From Bifidobacterium sp. ESL0769 (GTDB taxonomy: Bacteria; Actinomycetota; Actinomycetes; Actinomycetales; Bifidobacteriaceae): 64,000 nucleotides of DNA. The notes beneath the pieces are model-generated. The model saw only the letters and a program-made list of their open reading frames with translations. It was not told the DNA's origin and made no database searches. The translations under genes were made by a program, and so were the position numbers. Location of the stretch: the NCBI RefSeq assembly GCF_029395495.1, contig NZ_CP113918.1, forward strand, positions 558,001-622,000, written 5' to 3'. Below, piece by piece: positions 9,096 to 18,306 of the stretch. Position 1 is the first letter of the stretch; every line of letters starts with the position of its first letter.

Positions 9096-9150
9096 CACGC
9101 CCGAATTACATGGGTGTAAAAAGTCACTAACTCTCTCTATTCTTGAATGT

Positions 9151-10791
9151 ATGGATTATGCGTGGGTGAGCGGTGTTGTTGTACTGGTCATTCTCGTGAT
9201 TCTGATACTTGGCTGGCTGCCGCGGCGTACTGCGGATAGCATGAAAAGGGTGGTCGAACATCGCGAAGACAAGTATTCGCCGTCGTTGCATCTGGTGGAT
9301 GCTGACAGTGGTACCCGTTTCAGCGATAGGCGGCAACCTTCGGCGAAAGGGATTGTCATGCAATCGGAACGAAAGAATATTACCGCAAGCCCTGCAGGGG
9401 CACCGGTTGCACGACCTACAAAAGCCATGAAAGAGCGTGCCAGAGTCGCGCATATTCGTAAGCTTCGTCGTGAGGCGGCACGTAGGCGTGCCATGATTTC
9501 CGCGGCATTGCTGGTCGTCACCGTGGTGGTATTTGCTGTTTCGTTCCCGTTGAAGTTCAGCGCGTTGTTTGCCTTGATTCCCGCGACATTGCTTGCCGTT
9601 GTCGTGGCGTTGGGCGTGCGCACGGCCAATCATGCCAGGGCGTGGGAGCATGACCTTAAGGTAAAGCGTGCTGCGCAAGCCAAGGCTCACAAGGCTCAAG
9701 GTAAGAGTTCTGCTGTTGCCAATGGGCAGGTTGCCAATTCCAGTAATTCCAGTGCTCAGGTCGCTGCGCAGTATTCTGCAACACCGCTTTCCAGCGATGA
9801 GCAGCCCACCGGTCTGATGGCCGAGCGGGAAATCCAGAAAGCCGTGGAGCAGTCCCGGGCCGAAAAAGAACGTATCGAAATCCGTCGTGCCGCTCAGTCG
9901 CAGGCCGAGGCAAGGCAGAAGAAAGCCAAGTTGCAGGCCGTCAAGAAAGACGCGGATGTTGCGGCCGCTTCCAGTCAAGCCGTCAATGTGGCGGGATCCG
10001 CCAAGTCCGTCAGCCAGACAAAGCGCCCGGCCGAGCAAGGTAAGGCCCAATCGGCATCCGCGCGTAAGCCGAATCCGCACGCGGCAAATGCCGCTGCATC
10101 GGCGAAGAAGAAAACCTCCAAGTCGGCGAATAATCGTCGCCAGAATGCTACCGCTGCTGGTTCCGGCAAGATGAATACGGTGAATACGGCTGCTAAAAAG
10201 CAGCGGATTGAGCCGAATGATGCCACGAACGAGCTGCAGCAGGTTCATCCGGCGCAGGCTTTGGATGTGGTCGATCTGGCACCGAACCAGGATCTCATTT
10301 CGTTCTCGCTGGGTGCGCCGCGTAACGGTGTGGAAGTCAGAAACGAAGAGCCGAAGAGCCTCGAAATCAAGTCCACCCGTCAGGTCGCCAAGGCCAAGGC
10401 CAAGGCACCGGCAAAAGGCATGGAAACCACCTCATCGTCGGCATCGAAACATACGAAGAAAATCGCTGATCAGTCTGTCGGGAACAAGGGTGAAGATTCC
10501 AATTCGTCGGTTTCCCATGTCGCTGAAACGCAAGCCGAATCCAATAGCACGGAAGCTTCCACAGGTCCTCTGATTTCCAAGAAGAACCGCAAGCGGGCCC
10601 GTGCCATGGCCAGGCGCGCACGTGCCGCCGCACAGCGCGATGGCAAGGTGAAGCGCGAGAAGCCGACCTATACCAGCGACCCCGAGAAGTTCCATGCCTC
10701 GGAAGTCTCGGCGGACACGGAGGCGCCTGCGGTGTCGTCGGATTCTTTGGGAACCGGTCTGGAAAAGATTCTTGAACGCCGCAACGTCTGA
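9151..10791 (+). CDS. GlpR-like multi-pass membrane protein with long Lys/Ala-rich tail
   Basis: 546 residues. One membrane helix at 4-23, then a short segment RRTADSMKRVVEHRE, a very basic stretch at 94-113 (KERARVAHIRKLRREAARRR), and two more helices at about 114-156. The remaining ~390 residues are low-complexity Ala/Lys/Glu/Ser, partly coiled-coil and probably cytoplasmic or disordered. The topology and the place next to rimJ match Rv0996 and corynebacterial GlpR, the membrane receptor of the gephyrin-like divisome protein Glp. A Glp homologue is not next to it here. The call is inference from synteny and topology. TATTCT ends seven bases before the ATG. Confidence 0.55.
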   Translation: MDYAWVSGVVVLVILVILILGWLPRRTADSMKRVVEHREDKYSPSLHLVDADSGTRFSDRRQPSAKGIVMQSERKNITASPAGAPVARPTKAMKERARVAHIRKLRREAARRRAMISAALLVVTVVVFAVSFPLKFSALFALIPATLLAVVVALGVRTANHARAWEHDLKVKRAAQAKAHKAQGKSSAVANGQVANSSNSSAQVAAQYSATPLSSDEQPTGLMAEREIQKAVEQSRAEKERIEIRRAAQSQAEARQKKAKLQAVKKDADVAAASSQAVNVAGSAKSVSQTKRPAEQGKAQSASARKPNPHAANAAASAKKKTSKSANNRRQNATAAGSGKMNTVNTAAKKQRIEPNDATNELQQVHPAQALDVVDLAPNQDLISFSLGAPRNGVEVRNEEPKSLEIKSTRQVAKAKAKAPAKGMETTSSSASKHTKKIADQSVGNKGEDSNSSVSHVAETQAESNSTEASTGPLISKKNRKRARAMARRARAAAQRDGKVKREKPTYTSDPEKFHASEVSADTEAPAVSSDSLGTGLEKILERRNV

Positions 10792-10942
10792 GAATTATTT
10801 GCCGTAACATCTCGATGCCACGTTCGCAGGTTTGTTGAGCTACGGTTGAAATCAAATTTATTCTTGATAATAATTTGTTACGGAGTTATTCCTTGGAAAA
10901 TCGACATTATTCGTCCCAATTGTGAAGGTTTCACTCAGAGCG

Positions 10943-10984
10943 TTAGCACTCGGGTTGGCAGAGTGCTAATTTTCGCGCTACGAT
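10943..10984 (+). promoter_or_regulatory. CIRCE operator with groES promoter
   Basis: TTAGCACTC (10943-10951), nine bases, then GAGTGCTAA (10961-10969): a perfect CIRCE, the HrcA binding site. A -35 TTGGCA (10955-10960) lies inside the operator loop and right edge, 18 bp before a -10 TACGAT (10979-10984), so HrcA would block RNA polymerase directly. Confidence 0.93.
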
Positions 10985-11091
10985 AGACACGTAAGCGCAA
11001 AGGGACGGTGCCGAAAGTGATCGTCAGCCTCTGAAAGCGGTGTCCTCGCGCGAGGAAATGCAACTCTCACTTAAGAAAGAGGAGGTCCACA

Positions 11092-11385
11092 GTGTCGATC
11101 TCACTTACACCGTTGGAAGACAAGATTATTGTCAAGCAAGCTGAAGCGGAGACGCAGACGTCATCCGGTCTTTACATTCCGGACAATGCCAAGGAGAAGC
11201 CGCAGCAGGGCGAAGTCCTGGCCGTCGGCCCGGGTCGTCGCGACGACAACGGCAACCGCATCCCGATGGATGTCAAGGTCGGGGATAAGGTGCTGTATTC
11301 CAAGTATGGCGGCACCGAGGTGCATTACAACGGTGAGGATTACCTCATCGTCGGCGCCCGCGACGTGCTCGCAATCATGAACTGA
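11092..11385 (+). CDS. groES: Co-chaperonin GroES (Hsp10)
   Basis: 97 residues, the full family length. It forms the seven-subunit lid of the GroEL chamber. Typical blocks are [16 protein letters not shown], the mobile loop [25 protein letters not shown] and [14 protein letters not shown]. It starts with GTG at 11092, eight bases after AGAGGAGG. groEL does not follow; a terminator comes next, so groES is monocistronic here under HrcA/CIRCE control. Confidence 0.97.
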   Translation: MSISLTPLEDKIIVKQAEAETQTSSGLYIPDNAKEKPQQGEVLAVGPGRRDDNGNRIPMDVKVGDKVLYSKYGGTEVHYNGEDYLIVGARDVLAIMN

Positions 11386-11412
11386 TTGACGTAATCGCCA
11401 AGTTTTTTAAGT

Positions 11413-11450
11413 TGCGTTCCAGCCATCCAAACGGTTGGGACGCATTCTTG
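11413..11450 (+). terminator. groES terminator
   Basis: TGCGTTCCAGCC (11413-11424) pairs with GGTTGGGACGCA (11433-11444) with two G-T pairs, followed by the T-rich run TTCTTGTTTTG. Confidence 0.75.
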
Positions 11451-11605
11451 TTTTGTGGCATCTTCCCGTCGTACCGGGCTTAGGTCACATGCCTGTTTTC
11501 ATTCGTATTGATATCGATTGTGCAGGTTCGTTCACGCGATCTCGTTTCGTCTTAAAACAAACCATAAAATGTGCAATATCTCTCGTTTCGGCCTACAATG
11601 CGATT

Positions 11606-12688
11606 ATGACTTTCAAACATCGTGCCATAGTTGATACCATCCCTGCCTACAAGCAAGGCAAGCCGGCCCCCGCAGTCGCGGGCCAGCGTTCCTACAAGAT
11701 CTCCAGCAACGAGAATCCGAATCCACCGTTGCCCAGCGTGCAGAAGGCCATCGAAGACCATGCGCTCGACCGCATCAACCGTTACCCGGATATGGGCGGC
11801 TGGCAGGTCATCGAACGCCTTGCCAAGGATTATGAAGTCGGCCAGGACGAGATCGTGCTCGGCTGCGGCTCTACCGAGGTCATCACCCAGCTCACCAACC
11901 TGCTCGCAGGTCCCGGCGACGAGGTGATTTACCCATGGCGCAGCTTCGAGGCCTATCCGATAATCGTCTCCGGTGCGGGCGCGACCAGCGTCCAGATTCC
12001 CAACCGCCCTGACGGCGGCCACGATATCGACGCGATGATTGCCGCGATTAACGACAAGACCCGCATGATCATCGTCAACAACCCGAACAATCCGACCTCT
12101 TCGTCGGTGAGTGACAAGGACGCCCGCCGGCTGATGGAAGCTGTTCCGAGCGATGTCATCGTGCTGTTCGACGAGGCATACATCCACTTCAACACCGCGC
12201 CGGACACCAGCGTCGGCATGAAGCTTTACCGCGAATACCCGAACATCGTTGTGGCCCACACCTTCTCCAAGGCCTACGGCCTGGCCGGTCTGCGTATCGG
12301 TTACGGCATCGCCCAGCCCGACGTGATCACCGGCATGCGCAAGATGTCGCTGCCGTTCGGAGTCACCCAATCCGCACAGATTGCCGCCATCGCCTCCCTC
12401 GATGCCAAGGACGAGCTGATGGAACGTGTACAGGCGCTGATCGGTGAACGTGACCGCGTAGTCAAGGCGCTGCGTGCTCAAGGCTGGGACTTCCCTGAAC
12501 CGTATGCGAACTTCTTCTGGCTGCCGCTTGGCAGCAAGACCGGCGAGGCCGCCGCACGCTTTACGGCCGCTGGCCTTTCGACCCGCGTCTTCGACGGTGA
12601 GGGCATCCGCATCTCCATCGGCGAGAGCGAAGCCAACGACAAGGTCATCGAAGTCTGCCAAGACATGAAGGATGACGGTATCGCCTGA
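11606..12688 (+). CDS. HisC-family PLP aminotransferase
   Basis: 360 residues, class I/II aminotransferase of the histidinol-phosphate/aromatic type. Visible landmarks: YKISSNENPNPP at the N-terminus, NRYPDMGG, NNPNNPTSSSV (PLP phosphate and Asp region), VLFDEAYIHF, and the lysine that binds PLP in HTFSKAYGLAGLRIGYG. No his operon genes are nearby, so it could equally be an aromatic aminotransferase; I do not assign hisC firmly. The ATG at 11606 has TACAAT six bases upstream and no Shine-Dalgarno, so a leaderless mRNA is likely; longer frames upstream are not needed. Confidence 0.85.
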   Translation: MTFKHRAIVDTIPAYKQGKPAPAVAGQRSYKISSNENPNPPLPSVQKAIEDHALDRINRYPDMGGWQVIERLAKDYEVGQDEIVLGCGSTEVITQLTNLLAGPGDEVIYPWRSFEAYPIIVSGAGATSVQIPNRPDGGHDIDAMIAAINDKTRMIIVNNPNNPTSSSVSDKDARRLMEAVPSDVIVLFDEAYIHFNTAPDTSVGMKLYREYPNIVVAHTFSKAYGLAGLRIGYGIAQPDVITGMRKMSLPFGVTQSAQIAAIASLDAKDELMERVQALIGERDRVVKALRAQGWDFPEPYANFFWLPLGSKTGEAAARFTAAGLSTRVFDGEGIRISIGESEANDKVIEVCQDMKDDGIA

Positions 12689-12738
12689 AGATAAGCGACG
12701 AAAGCCTAAAAATCATCCCGATATAAAATTTGTGTCAT

Positions 12739-12783
12739 AATGCCGCCATTCCAACGTTTAGCTGGTTTGGCGGCATTGTTTTC
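12739..12783 (+). terminator. Terminator after the HisC-family gene
   Basis: AATGCCGCCA (12739-12748) pairs with TGGCGGCATT (12768-12777), followed by GTTTTCC. Confidence 0.8.
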
Positions 12784-12884
12784 CGACACACTTGGCGTGT
12801 CGTGGACTTGCATCCGTCTGCGGTCCGTGCCATTATAGTCAAGTTGCCTGCTTCGAGGCTTTCAAAGTCACGGAGTGAGTAATT

Positions 12885-12966
12885 GGCGGATTTCCCAAGC
12901 GGTCAAAGGGAGCTGACTGTAAATCAGCCGCTGATAGCTTCAGTGGTTCGAATCCACTATCCGCCA
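12885..12966 (+). tRNA. tRNA-Tyr (GTA)
   Basis: Acceptor GGCGGAT pairs with ATCCGCC; the anticodon loop reads CTGTAAA with GTA; a long variable arm (class II) precedes GTTCGAATC. Discriminator A at 12966. CCA is not encoded. Confidence 0.95.
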
Positions 12967-12967
12967 C

Positions 12968-13039
<72 letters not shown>

Positions 13040-13043
13040 CTTT

Positions 13044-13117
13044 GGCGGGATAGCTCAGCTGGCTAGAGCGTACGACTCATAATCGTAAGGTCAAGAGTTC
13101 GAGTCTCTTTCCCGCTA
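13044..13117 (+). tRNA. tRNA-Met (CAT, elongator type)
   Basis: Acceptor GGCGGGA with TCCCGCT (first pair G-T), D-loop AGCTGGCTAGA, anticodon loop CTCATAA with CAT, T-loop TTCGAGT. The paired first base and the D-arm argue for the elongator rather than the initiator; tRNA-Ile(k2C) cannot be excluded. Confidence 0.9.
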
Positions 13118-13166
13118 CAAACTACCGACAGAAGTCGGTGAGTAACAACACGCAGAAGGTGAACCA

Positions 13167-13337
13167 ATGGCAAGCAAAAGCGCCGCAGTCCGTCCGGGCA
13201 TCACGCTGGCATGCACGGTGTGCAAAGAGCGTAACTACATTACGACCAAGAACCGTCGCAACACCCCGGATCGTCTCGAACTCAAGAAGTTCTGCCCTCG
13301 TTGCGGCAAGGAAACTGTGCATCGCGAGACTCGTTGA
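13167..13337 (+). CDS. rpmG: 50S ribosomal protein L33
   Basis: 56 residues: [20 protein letters not shown], then a basic middle ([15 protein letters not shown]) and [17 protein letters not shown]. The CxxC pairs (TLACTVC, FCPRC) make it the zinc-binding form. AGAAGGTG lies upstream of ATG 13167. It is transcribed just after the tRNA cluster, as commonly seen for L33 in actinobacteria, and ends at a strong terminator. Confidence 0.95.
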   Translation: MASKSAAVRPGITLACTVCKERNYITTKNRRNTPDRLELKKFCPRCGKETVHRETR

Positions 13338-13352
13338 GTTTCAGCGTTGAGG

Positions 13353-13378
13353 AAGCCTGACTTCGGTCGGGCTTTTTT
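13353..13378 (+). terminator. rpmG terminator
   Basis: AAGCCTGAC (13353-13361), loop TTCG, GTCGGGCTT (13366-13374), then a T run. A UUCG tetraloop hairpin. Confidence 0.93.
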
Positions 13379-13419
13379 CATATTCGGAGAACAATACAAA
13401 AGAAAGATACGACGGAAAG

Positions 13420-14697
13420 ATGGGCTACGGCGACATGACAAGGCAAACGGATTCGCAAAATCAGCCAACCCCAACCTTGGCACAACTGACCACCATCGGT
13501 GTCGGCGGAGCTGCCGATCGGTTTGTCGAGCCGCAGAGCGAAGAGGAATTCATCGACGCCGTGCGTGACGCCGACACCGCTGGCCTGCCGCTGTTGGTCA
13601 TTGGAGGTGGGTCTAATCTGCTGGTCGCCGATGAGCCGTTTCATGGCGTCGTCGTGCGCGATGCCCGCCGAGGTATTTCGGTGTTGGACGACGATGCCCA
13701 TGCCGATGTGGACGCTGGCACTGTTGCCGTCGTGGCGCAGGCGGGCGTGAACTGGGATGATTTCGTGGCCTCTTGCATCGATTCCGGTTTTTCGGGGATT
13801 GAAGGACTCTCCGGGGTTCCTGGCTCTGTCGGGGCTTCGGTGGTGCAGAACATCGGCGCCTATGGCCAGGAAGTCGCTTCCTGTGTCTCCTCTGTCCGCG
13901 TTTTCGACCGGGAAAACCAGCGCATATGCCAGCTTGACCGTGACGAGATGCATTTTGGATACCGTAGTTCGGCTTTGAAATCGAGTATGTATGCCGCTCC
14001 GGCAACTCCGGCCGGCAGCTATTTCCCGACGCCGCGCTACGTCGTGCTCGCTGTGACATTTACGCTGCAACGCAGCGAAACCGACGAGGTCGCGTTCGAT
14101 CAGCTGGCCAAGGCTCTTGACGTCGAGGTGGGGGAGCAGATGCCTAATTCCGACATTCGTCAGGCCGTGCTCAAGGTGCGTGCCGCCAAGGGCATGTTGG
14201 AAGACCCGAGCCGATACCTGCTGCCTTCGATGCGCGGTTGCAAGAATTTCCATACCTTTGCTGATGCATTCTCGGCGAACGAACTGGCAAGTCGCGAGAG
14301 TTCGACCAATGCGAGTGGCGAAGCGGGATTTCCGGTGGACTTCGACCGTCACAGCTGTGGCAGTTTCTTCATGAACCCGATACTGACAAAGCAGCAGGCG
14401 GCCAAGCTGCCTCCTGAAGCCCCGCAGTTCAAAGCGTCGCTACCAAGCGGTGAAGCCGGTATTAAAACCTCAGCCGCATGGCTGATTGACCACGCCGGTT
14501 TCCACAAGGGTTACAAGGTGCGTCCCGATGCCAAGGCCGGCCTCTCGACGCTCCACACGCTCGCGCTGACCAATCGTGGCGGCGCCCATGCCAGCGATGT
14601 CGAAGAACTTGCCCAAACCATCCAGAACGGCGTCGAAGACCAGTTCGGCATCCGCTTGGTGCCCGAGCCGGTGGTTGTCGGCGTGGACCTGCGCTGA
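13420..14697 (+). CDS. murB: UDP-N-acetylenolpyruvoylglucosamine reductase
   Basis: 425 residues. It reduces UDP-GlcNAc-enolpyruvate to UDP-MurNAc with NADPH and FAD, the second committed step of peptidoglycan synthesis. Landmarks: TTIGVGGAADRFVEP, the FAD loop LLVIGGGSNLLVADEPF, GFSGIEGLSGVPGSVGASVVQNIGAYGQE in the PP-loop region, and CGSFFMNP, whose serine is the catalytic acid of type I MurB, followed by AAWLIDHAGFHKG. An insertion of about 50 residues precedes the catalytic serine, explaining the length above 350. ATG 13420 lies six bases after TACGAC; ATG 13435 is an alternative. Confidence 0.95.
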   Translation: MGYGDMTRQTDSQNQPTPTLAQLTTIGVGGAADRFVEPQSEEEFIDAVRDADTAGLPLLVIGGGSNLLVADEPFHGVVVRDARRGISVLDDDAHADVDAGTVAVVAQAGVNWDDFVASCIDSGFSGIEGLSGVPGSVGASVVQNIGAYGQEVASCVSSVRVFDRENQRICQLDRDEMHFGYRSSALKSSMYAAPATPAGSYFPTPRYVVLAVTFTLQRSETDEVAFDQLAKALDVEVGEQMPNSDIRQAVLKVRAAKGMLEDPSRYLLPSMRGCKNFHTFADAFSANELASRESSTNASGEAGFPVDFDRHSCGSFFMNPILTKQQAAKLPPEAPQFKASLPSGEAGIKTSAAWLIDHAGFHKGYKVRPDAKAGLSTLHTLALTNRGGAHASDVEELAQTIQNGVEDQFGIRLVPEPVVVGVDLR

Positions 14698-14798
14698 AAC
14701 CGGTAACGTCGTCGTCATGTCATCTCCATATGCTTTCGGTAGGTCCATTCACTTGAGGTTGAGAAACGGATGAAGGGAATAGAAGGGGATAGAAAGTC

Positions 14799-16358
14799 AT
14801 GAATCTTTTCAGAACGAAATCGGTGGAGCAGGCGCTGGCCGAAACTGCTACCGGCGACCGCAAGCTGGTGCGCAACCTCGGGGCTTGGGATTTGGCCGTC
14901 ATGGGGGTGGCCGTCGCCGTCGGTGCGGGCATCTTTTCCATCGGCGCACAGGCCGCGGCTTTCCACGCCGGTCCTGCTGCCATCCTGAGCTTCCTTATCG
15001 CCGGCCTTATCTGCGGGGCAGCGGTGATGTGCTACGCGGAGTTCGCCTCGATGATTCCCGCCGCCGGTTCCGCCTATACATTTACCTATACGACGGTCGG
15101 GGAGCTGGTGGCTTGGATCATCGGCTGGGATCTAATCCTTGAGATGCTCATGGCCGGTTCCGTCGTCTCCAAATATTGGAGCGTCTACCTCAATGATTTT
15201 CTGCGTCTGATGGGCTTCAATTCCAGCACGGAAATTCATTTCGGCTGGTTTACTTTTGATTGGGCGCCGCTGATCATCGTCGGGTTCTTCACGATCCTTC
15301 TGGTGCTCGGCACAAAAATCGGTGCCCGCGTTGATGGTGCGTTCACGATTCTTAAGATTGGCATCGTCGTTTTCGTGGTTATTGTCGGCTTTTTCTATAT
15401 CAAAATGTCGAACTACACGCCGTTCATTCCGCCGTCTGAACCTGCAAGCAAAGTGCTCGGTCCGGCTTCTGGCGGTGCGATGACCCAACCGCTTCTGCAA
15501 TGGGTCACCGGCCAGCAGCCCACTGTTTACGGCGTTTCCGGTATCGTTTCCGGTGCGGCTTTGGTCTTCTTTTCGTTCTTGGGTTTCGACGTGGTGGCCA
15601 CGGCCAGTGAGGAAGCCAAAAACCCGAAGCGCAATGTGCCGCTGGGCATTGGTATCGGCATGCTCATGGTCATCGTCATGTACATGCTTGTCGCCATCGT
15701 CACCACGGGCATGGTCTCCTACAAGGATCTGGCCAAAGCCAAGGATCCGTCGTTGGCCACAGGCTTCGAGCTTGCGGGCGCGACTTGGGCCGCTAAGATC
15801 ATCTCTTTCGCCATCGTCATTGGCATGACCACTGTGGTCATGGTACTGCTGCTCGGCCTGACCCGTGTGGTCTTTGCCATGAGCCGTGACGGCCTTCTGC
15901 CGCGTGGCCTTTCCGAGGTCGGTAAGCACGGCACGCCGGCCAAGCTGCAGATCGCCGTCGGTGTGCTTGTCGCGTTCGTCTCGTCCTGCTTCAACGTCTC
16001 CATCCTGGCCGACATGGTCAATATCGGAACACTCTCTGCCTTCACGCTGGTCGCCATTTCCATACCGATCATGCGCAAGAAACGTCCTGATTTGCCGCGT
16101 TCGTTCAAGATTCCCGGTAGCCCGTGGGTGCCGATTCTGATTGCCGTGGCCAACCTGTGGCTGATGCTGAATCTGACAGTTCTGACGTGGATTCGTTTCG
16201 TGGTCTGGTTGCTGATTGGCTTCTGCATCTACTTCGGCTATTCCTATCGTCACTCTTTGCTCGGTACCGGGCAGCTTGACAAGGATGTGGAAGAGGCCGA
16301 GGAAAACCTGGATTTGGCCGGCCTGACGGAAGAAAATACCGAGACTCGGAGAGCCTAG
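14799..16358 (+). CDS. APC-family amino acid permease (CAT/YfnA type)
   Basis: 519 residues, about 12 membrane helices. It opens with RNLGAWDLAVMGVAVAVGAGIF, the first APC helix with the GxGIF substrate-binding break, followed by GPAAILSFLIAGLICGAAVMCYAEFASMIP and the helix 6 motif FFSFLGFDVVATASEEAKNP typical of cationic amino acid transporters. The C-terminus is acidic. Substrate cannot be fixed from sequence alone. The ATG follows GAAGGGAATAGAAGGGGATAG and no other gene shares the transcript clearly. Confidence 0.9.
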   Translation: MNLFRTKSVEQALAETATGDRKLVRNLGAWDLAVMGVAVAVGAGIFSIGAQAAAFHAGPAAILSFLIAGLICGAAVMCYAEFASMIPAAGSAYTFTYTTVGELVAWIIGWDLILEMLMAGSVVSKYWSVYLNDFLRLMGFNSSTEIHFGWFTFDWAPLIIVGFFTILLVLGTKIGARVDGAFTILKIGIVVFVVIVGFFYIKMSNYTPFIPPSEPASKVLGPASGGAMTQPLLQWVTGQQPTVYGVSGIVSGAALVFFSFLGFDVVATASEEAKNPKRNVPLGIGIGMLMVIVMYMLVAIVTTGMVSYKDLAKAKDPSLATGFELAGATWAAKIISFAIVIGMTTVVMVLLLGLTRVVFAMSRDGLLPRGLSEVGKHGTPAKLQIAVGVLVAFVSSCFNVSILADMVNIGTLSAFTLVAISIPIMRKKRPDLPRSFKIPGSPWVPILIAVANLWLMLNLTVLTWIRFVVWLLIGFCIYFGYSYRHSLLGTGQLDKDVEEAEENLDLAGLTEENTETRRA

Positions 16359-16439
16359 GTTCGTGTTGTCGGCGGCGCTCGTCCGTCGTTGCTTAATCGT
16401 AGGCTGATACTACTTGAAGCTTGTAAGGAGGCCTCTTCA

Positions 16440-16763
16440 ATGGCTTATGTGATTGCTCAGCCCTGCATCGACGTCAAAGACAAGGCGTGCGTGGACGAAT
16501 GCCCGGTCGACTGCATTTACGAGGGCAACCGTACGCTTTACATCAATCCCAACGAGTGCGTGGATTGCGGTGCTTGCGAGCCCGTGTGCCCCACCGAAGC
16601 GATTTTCTACGAGGATGATGTGCCCGAGGAGTGGGCCTGGTACAAGGATGCTGCGGTCACGTATTTCAACGATATCGGCGATTTGGGCGGTGCCCAGGCC
16701 GCCGGCCCGTCCGGCAAGGATGAGGCTCGTATCGCCGCGCTTCCTCCGCAGAATCAAGACTGA
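16440..16763 (+). CDS. fdxA: 7Fe-8S ferredoxin
   Basis: 107 residues. Two clusters: the first with the spacing CxxxxxxxC…CPVDC (3Fe-4S type, MAYVIAQPCIDVKDKACVDE then CPVDC), the second CVDCGACEPVCP (4Fe-4S). This is the actinobacterial FdxA/FdxC electron carrier. The ATG at 16440 has AAGGAGG nine bases upstream; longer frames lack one. dapC follows about 300 bases downstream, the same neighbour order as fdxC-dapC in mycobacteria. Confidence 0.95.
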   Translation: MAYVIAQPCIDVKDKACVDECPVDCIYEGNRTLYINPNECVDCGACEPVCPTEAIFYEDDVPEEWAWYKDAAVTYFNDIGDLGGAQAAGPSGKDEARIAALPPQNQD

Positions 16764-17062
16764 TTCTTAGGTTTCGTTTTATAACCCCGCGTGTCTCCAC
16801 TTTCCAGTGTGAAGCTCGCGGGTTTGCATTTGTAGGCATGGCCCTAGTTCCGTCCATCGTTTCCCAACCATGCGAGCATTTCAAAGGTATCTTTGAGCAT
16901 TGTGGAAACGATTTAGACGTACTTCGGATTTTTGGTCAGAATAAGGTCTATTCGAAGGTAATTTCATTGGTTGCGTGACATACGGAGATGCCTTTTGGCG
17001 CCCTCGCCGGTATCATCGCTAGTATATATTTTTCATCGAAGTGACGCGGAAGGCGACGTGAG
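16764..17062. other. fdxA-dapC intergenic region
   Basis: CCCGCG (16786-16791) pairs with CGCGGG (16817-16822), a likely fdxA terminator without a good T run. Before dapC, TTGGCG (16995-17000) and TAGTAT (17020-17025) form a possible promoter with a long 19-bp spacer. Nothing else is visible. Confidence 0.4.
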
Positions 17063-18292
17063 ATGGGTTTTTACAGGTTTGATTCTCCCTACGATTGGAA
17101 TCGTGTCGCACCGTACAAAGAAACCGCCAAAAACGCTCCTGGTGGCATGATCGACCTTTCCGTCGGGTCGCCCGTTGATCCGGTGCCAGCGAGCGTGCAG
17201 CAGGCGCTCGCCGACTCTTCTGATGCGCCGAACGCCCATGGCTATCCCACCGTTGCTGGAACTGAGACGCTGCGCAAAGCCGTGCGTGAGTGGTTCAAAG
17301 CCAATCGCGGTGTCGATTTCGGGGCGATTGGTGCTGACTTCGTGCCCACCGTCGGCTCCAAGGAGGCCGTGGCGCTGATGGCGTCGCTGCTGCATTTCGG
17401 TCTGGGCGATGTCATCGTGCAGCCCGAAGTGTCATATCCCACTTACGATATCGGCACCCAACTGGCCGGTGCCAAGACCTATAAAGCCGCCGATATTGCT
17501 GATGTGGATTCATGGCGTTCCGTTCCCGGAGTCAAGGCCATCTGGGTCAATTCCCCGTGCAACCCGACCGGCGAAGTGCTATCAGCTTCGCAGCTGCACG
17601 GCATCGTCGCTGCGGCTCGTGAAATCGGCGCTGTGGTTCTTTCCGACGAATGCTATGGACTGCTCACGTGGGATGATGGCAATGATTTATCTGACAGTGC
17701 CAAGGTCGAGGCAGGCAACGACCAATCTGCTGGGCGTTCAGATGGCGGATTGCCCGAGAATATTGGGAAGAATGCCGTGGACGACCTCGAACCTGCTCCC
17801 TGTATGCTGCAGCCCGACGTTTGCGACGGCAGCGCCAAGGGCATTCTCGTGCTTTACTCGCTGAGCAAGCAGTCCAACATGGCCGGCTATCGCACCGCGC
17901 TTATCGGCGGTGACCCTGACCTCGTTCGCCCGATGACAGTCTATCGCAAGCAGATCGGCGAGATCATTCCTGGCCCGATTCAAGCTGCAATGGCCGCGGC
18001 GCTGCATGATTCTGGCTCGGTCCGCGCCCAGCATGCCCGCTATGCCGAACGTCTGCAACAGCTGGTCGAGGGCCTGCGCGCTTATGGCTATGACGCACAC
18101 ATGCCGCAAGGTGCGCTTTACGTCTGGGTTCGCGCGAAAAGCGGCAATTGCTGGCAGGATATGGCCGATTTGGCCCGTCTGGGCATCATCGCCAGCCCCG
18201 GCGAGTTCTATGGTGCCTCCACCCACTTGCGTTTCTCTGCCACCGCCCCCGACGCCTCCATCGCCGATGTCGTCTCTCGCCTTCGTCGCTGA
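17063..18292 (+). CDS. dapC: N-succinyldiaminopimelate aminotransferase
   Basis: 409 residues, class I PLP aminotransferase of the lysine/meso-DAP pathway. Landmarks: MIDLSVGSPVDPVP, AHGYPTVAGTETLRKAV, FVPTVGSKEAVALM, WVNSPCNPTGEVLS, VVLSDECYGLLTW and the PLP lysine in YSLSKQSNMAGYRTALIGGD. The fdxA-dapC order supports the name. Between LLTWDD and GILVLYSLSK there is an extra stretch of about 45 polar residues not expected for the family; it probably forms a surface loop. Start is ATG 17063 after GGAAGGCGACGTGAG. Confidence 0.9.
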   Translation: MGFYRFDSPYDWNRVAPYKETAKNAPGGMIDLSVGSPVDPVPASVQQALADSSDAPNAHGYPTVAGTETLRKAVREWFKANRGVDFGAIGADFVPTVGSKEAVALMASLLHFGLGDVIVQPEVSYPTYDIGTQLAGAKTYKAADIADVDSWRSVPGVKAIWVNSPCNPTGEVLSASQLHGIVAAAREIGAVVLSDECYGLLTWDDGNDLSDSAKVEAGNDQSAGRSDGGLPENIGKNAVDDLEPAPCMLQPDVCDGSAKGILVLYSLSKQSNMAGYRTALIGGDPDLVRPMTVYRKQIGEIIPGPIQAAMAAALHDSGSVRAQHARYAERLQQLVEGLRAYGYDAHMPQGALYVWVRAKSGNCWQDMADLARLGIIASPGEFYGASTHLRFSATAPDASIADVVSRLRR

Positions 18293-18306
18293 ATAACTAC
18301 GAATCA

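Noticed and set aside
11606..12688. Firm assignment as hisC
   Set aside because: The family motifs fit, but histidinol-phosphate and aromatic aminotransferases cannot be told apart by eye and no his genes are adjacent.
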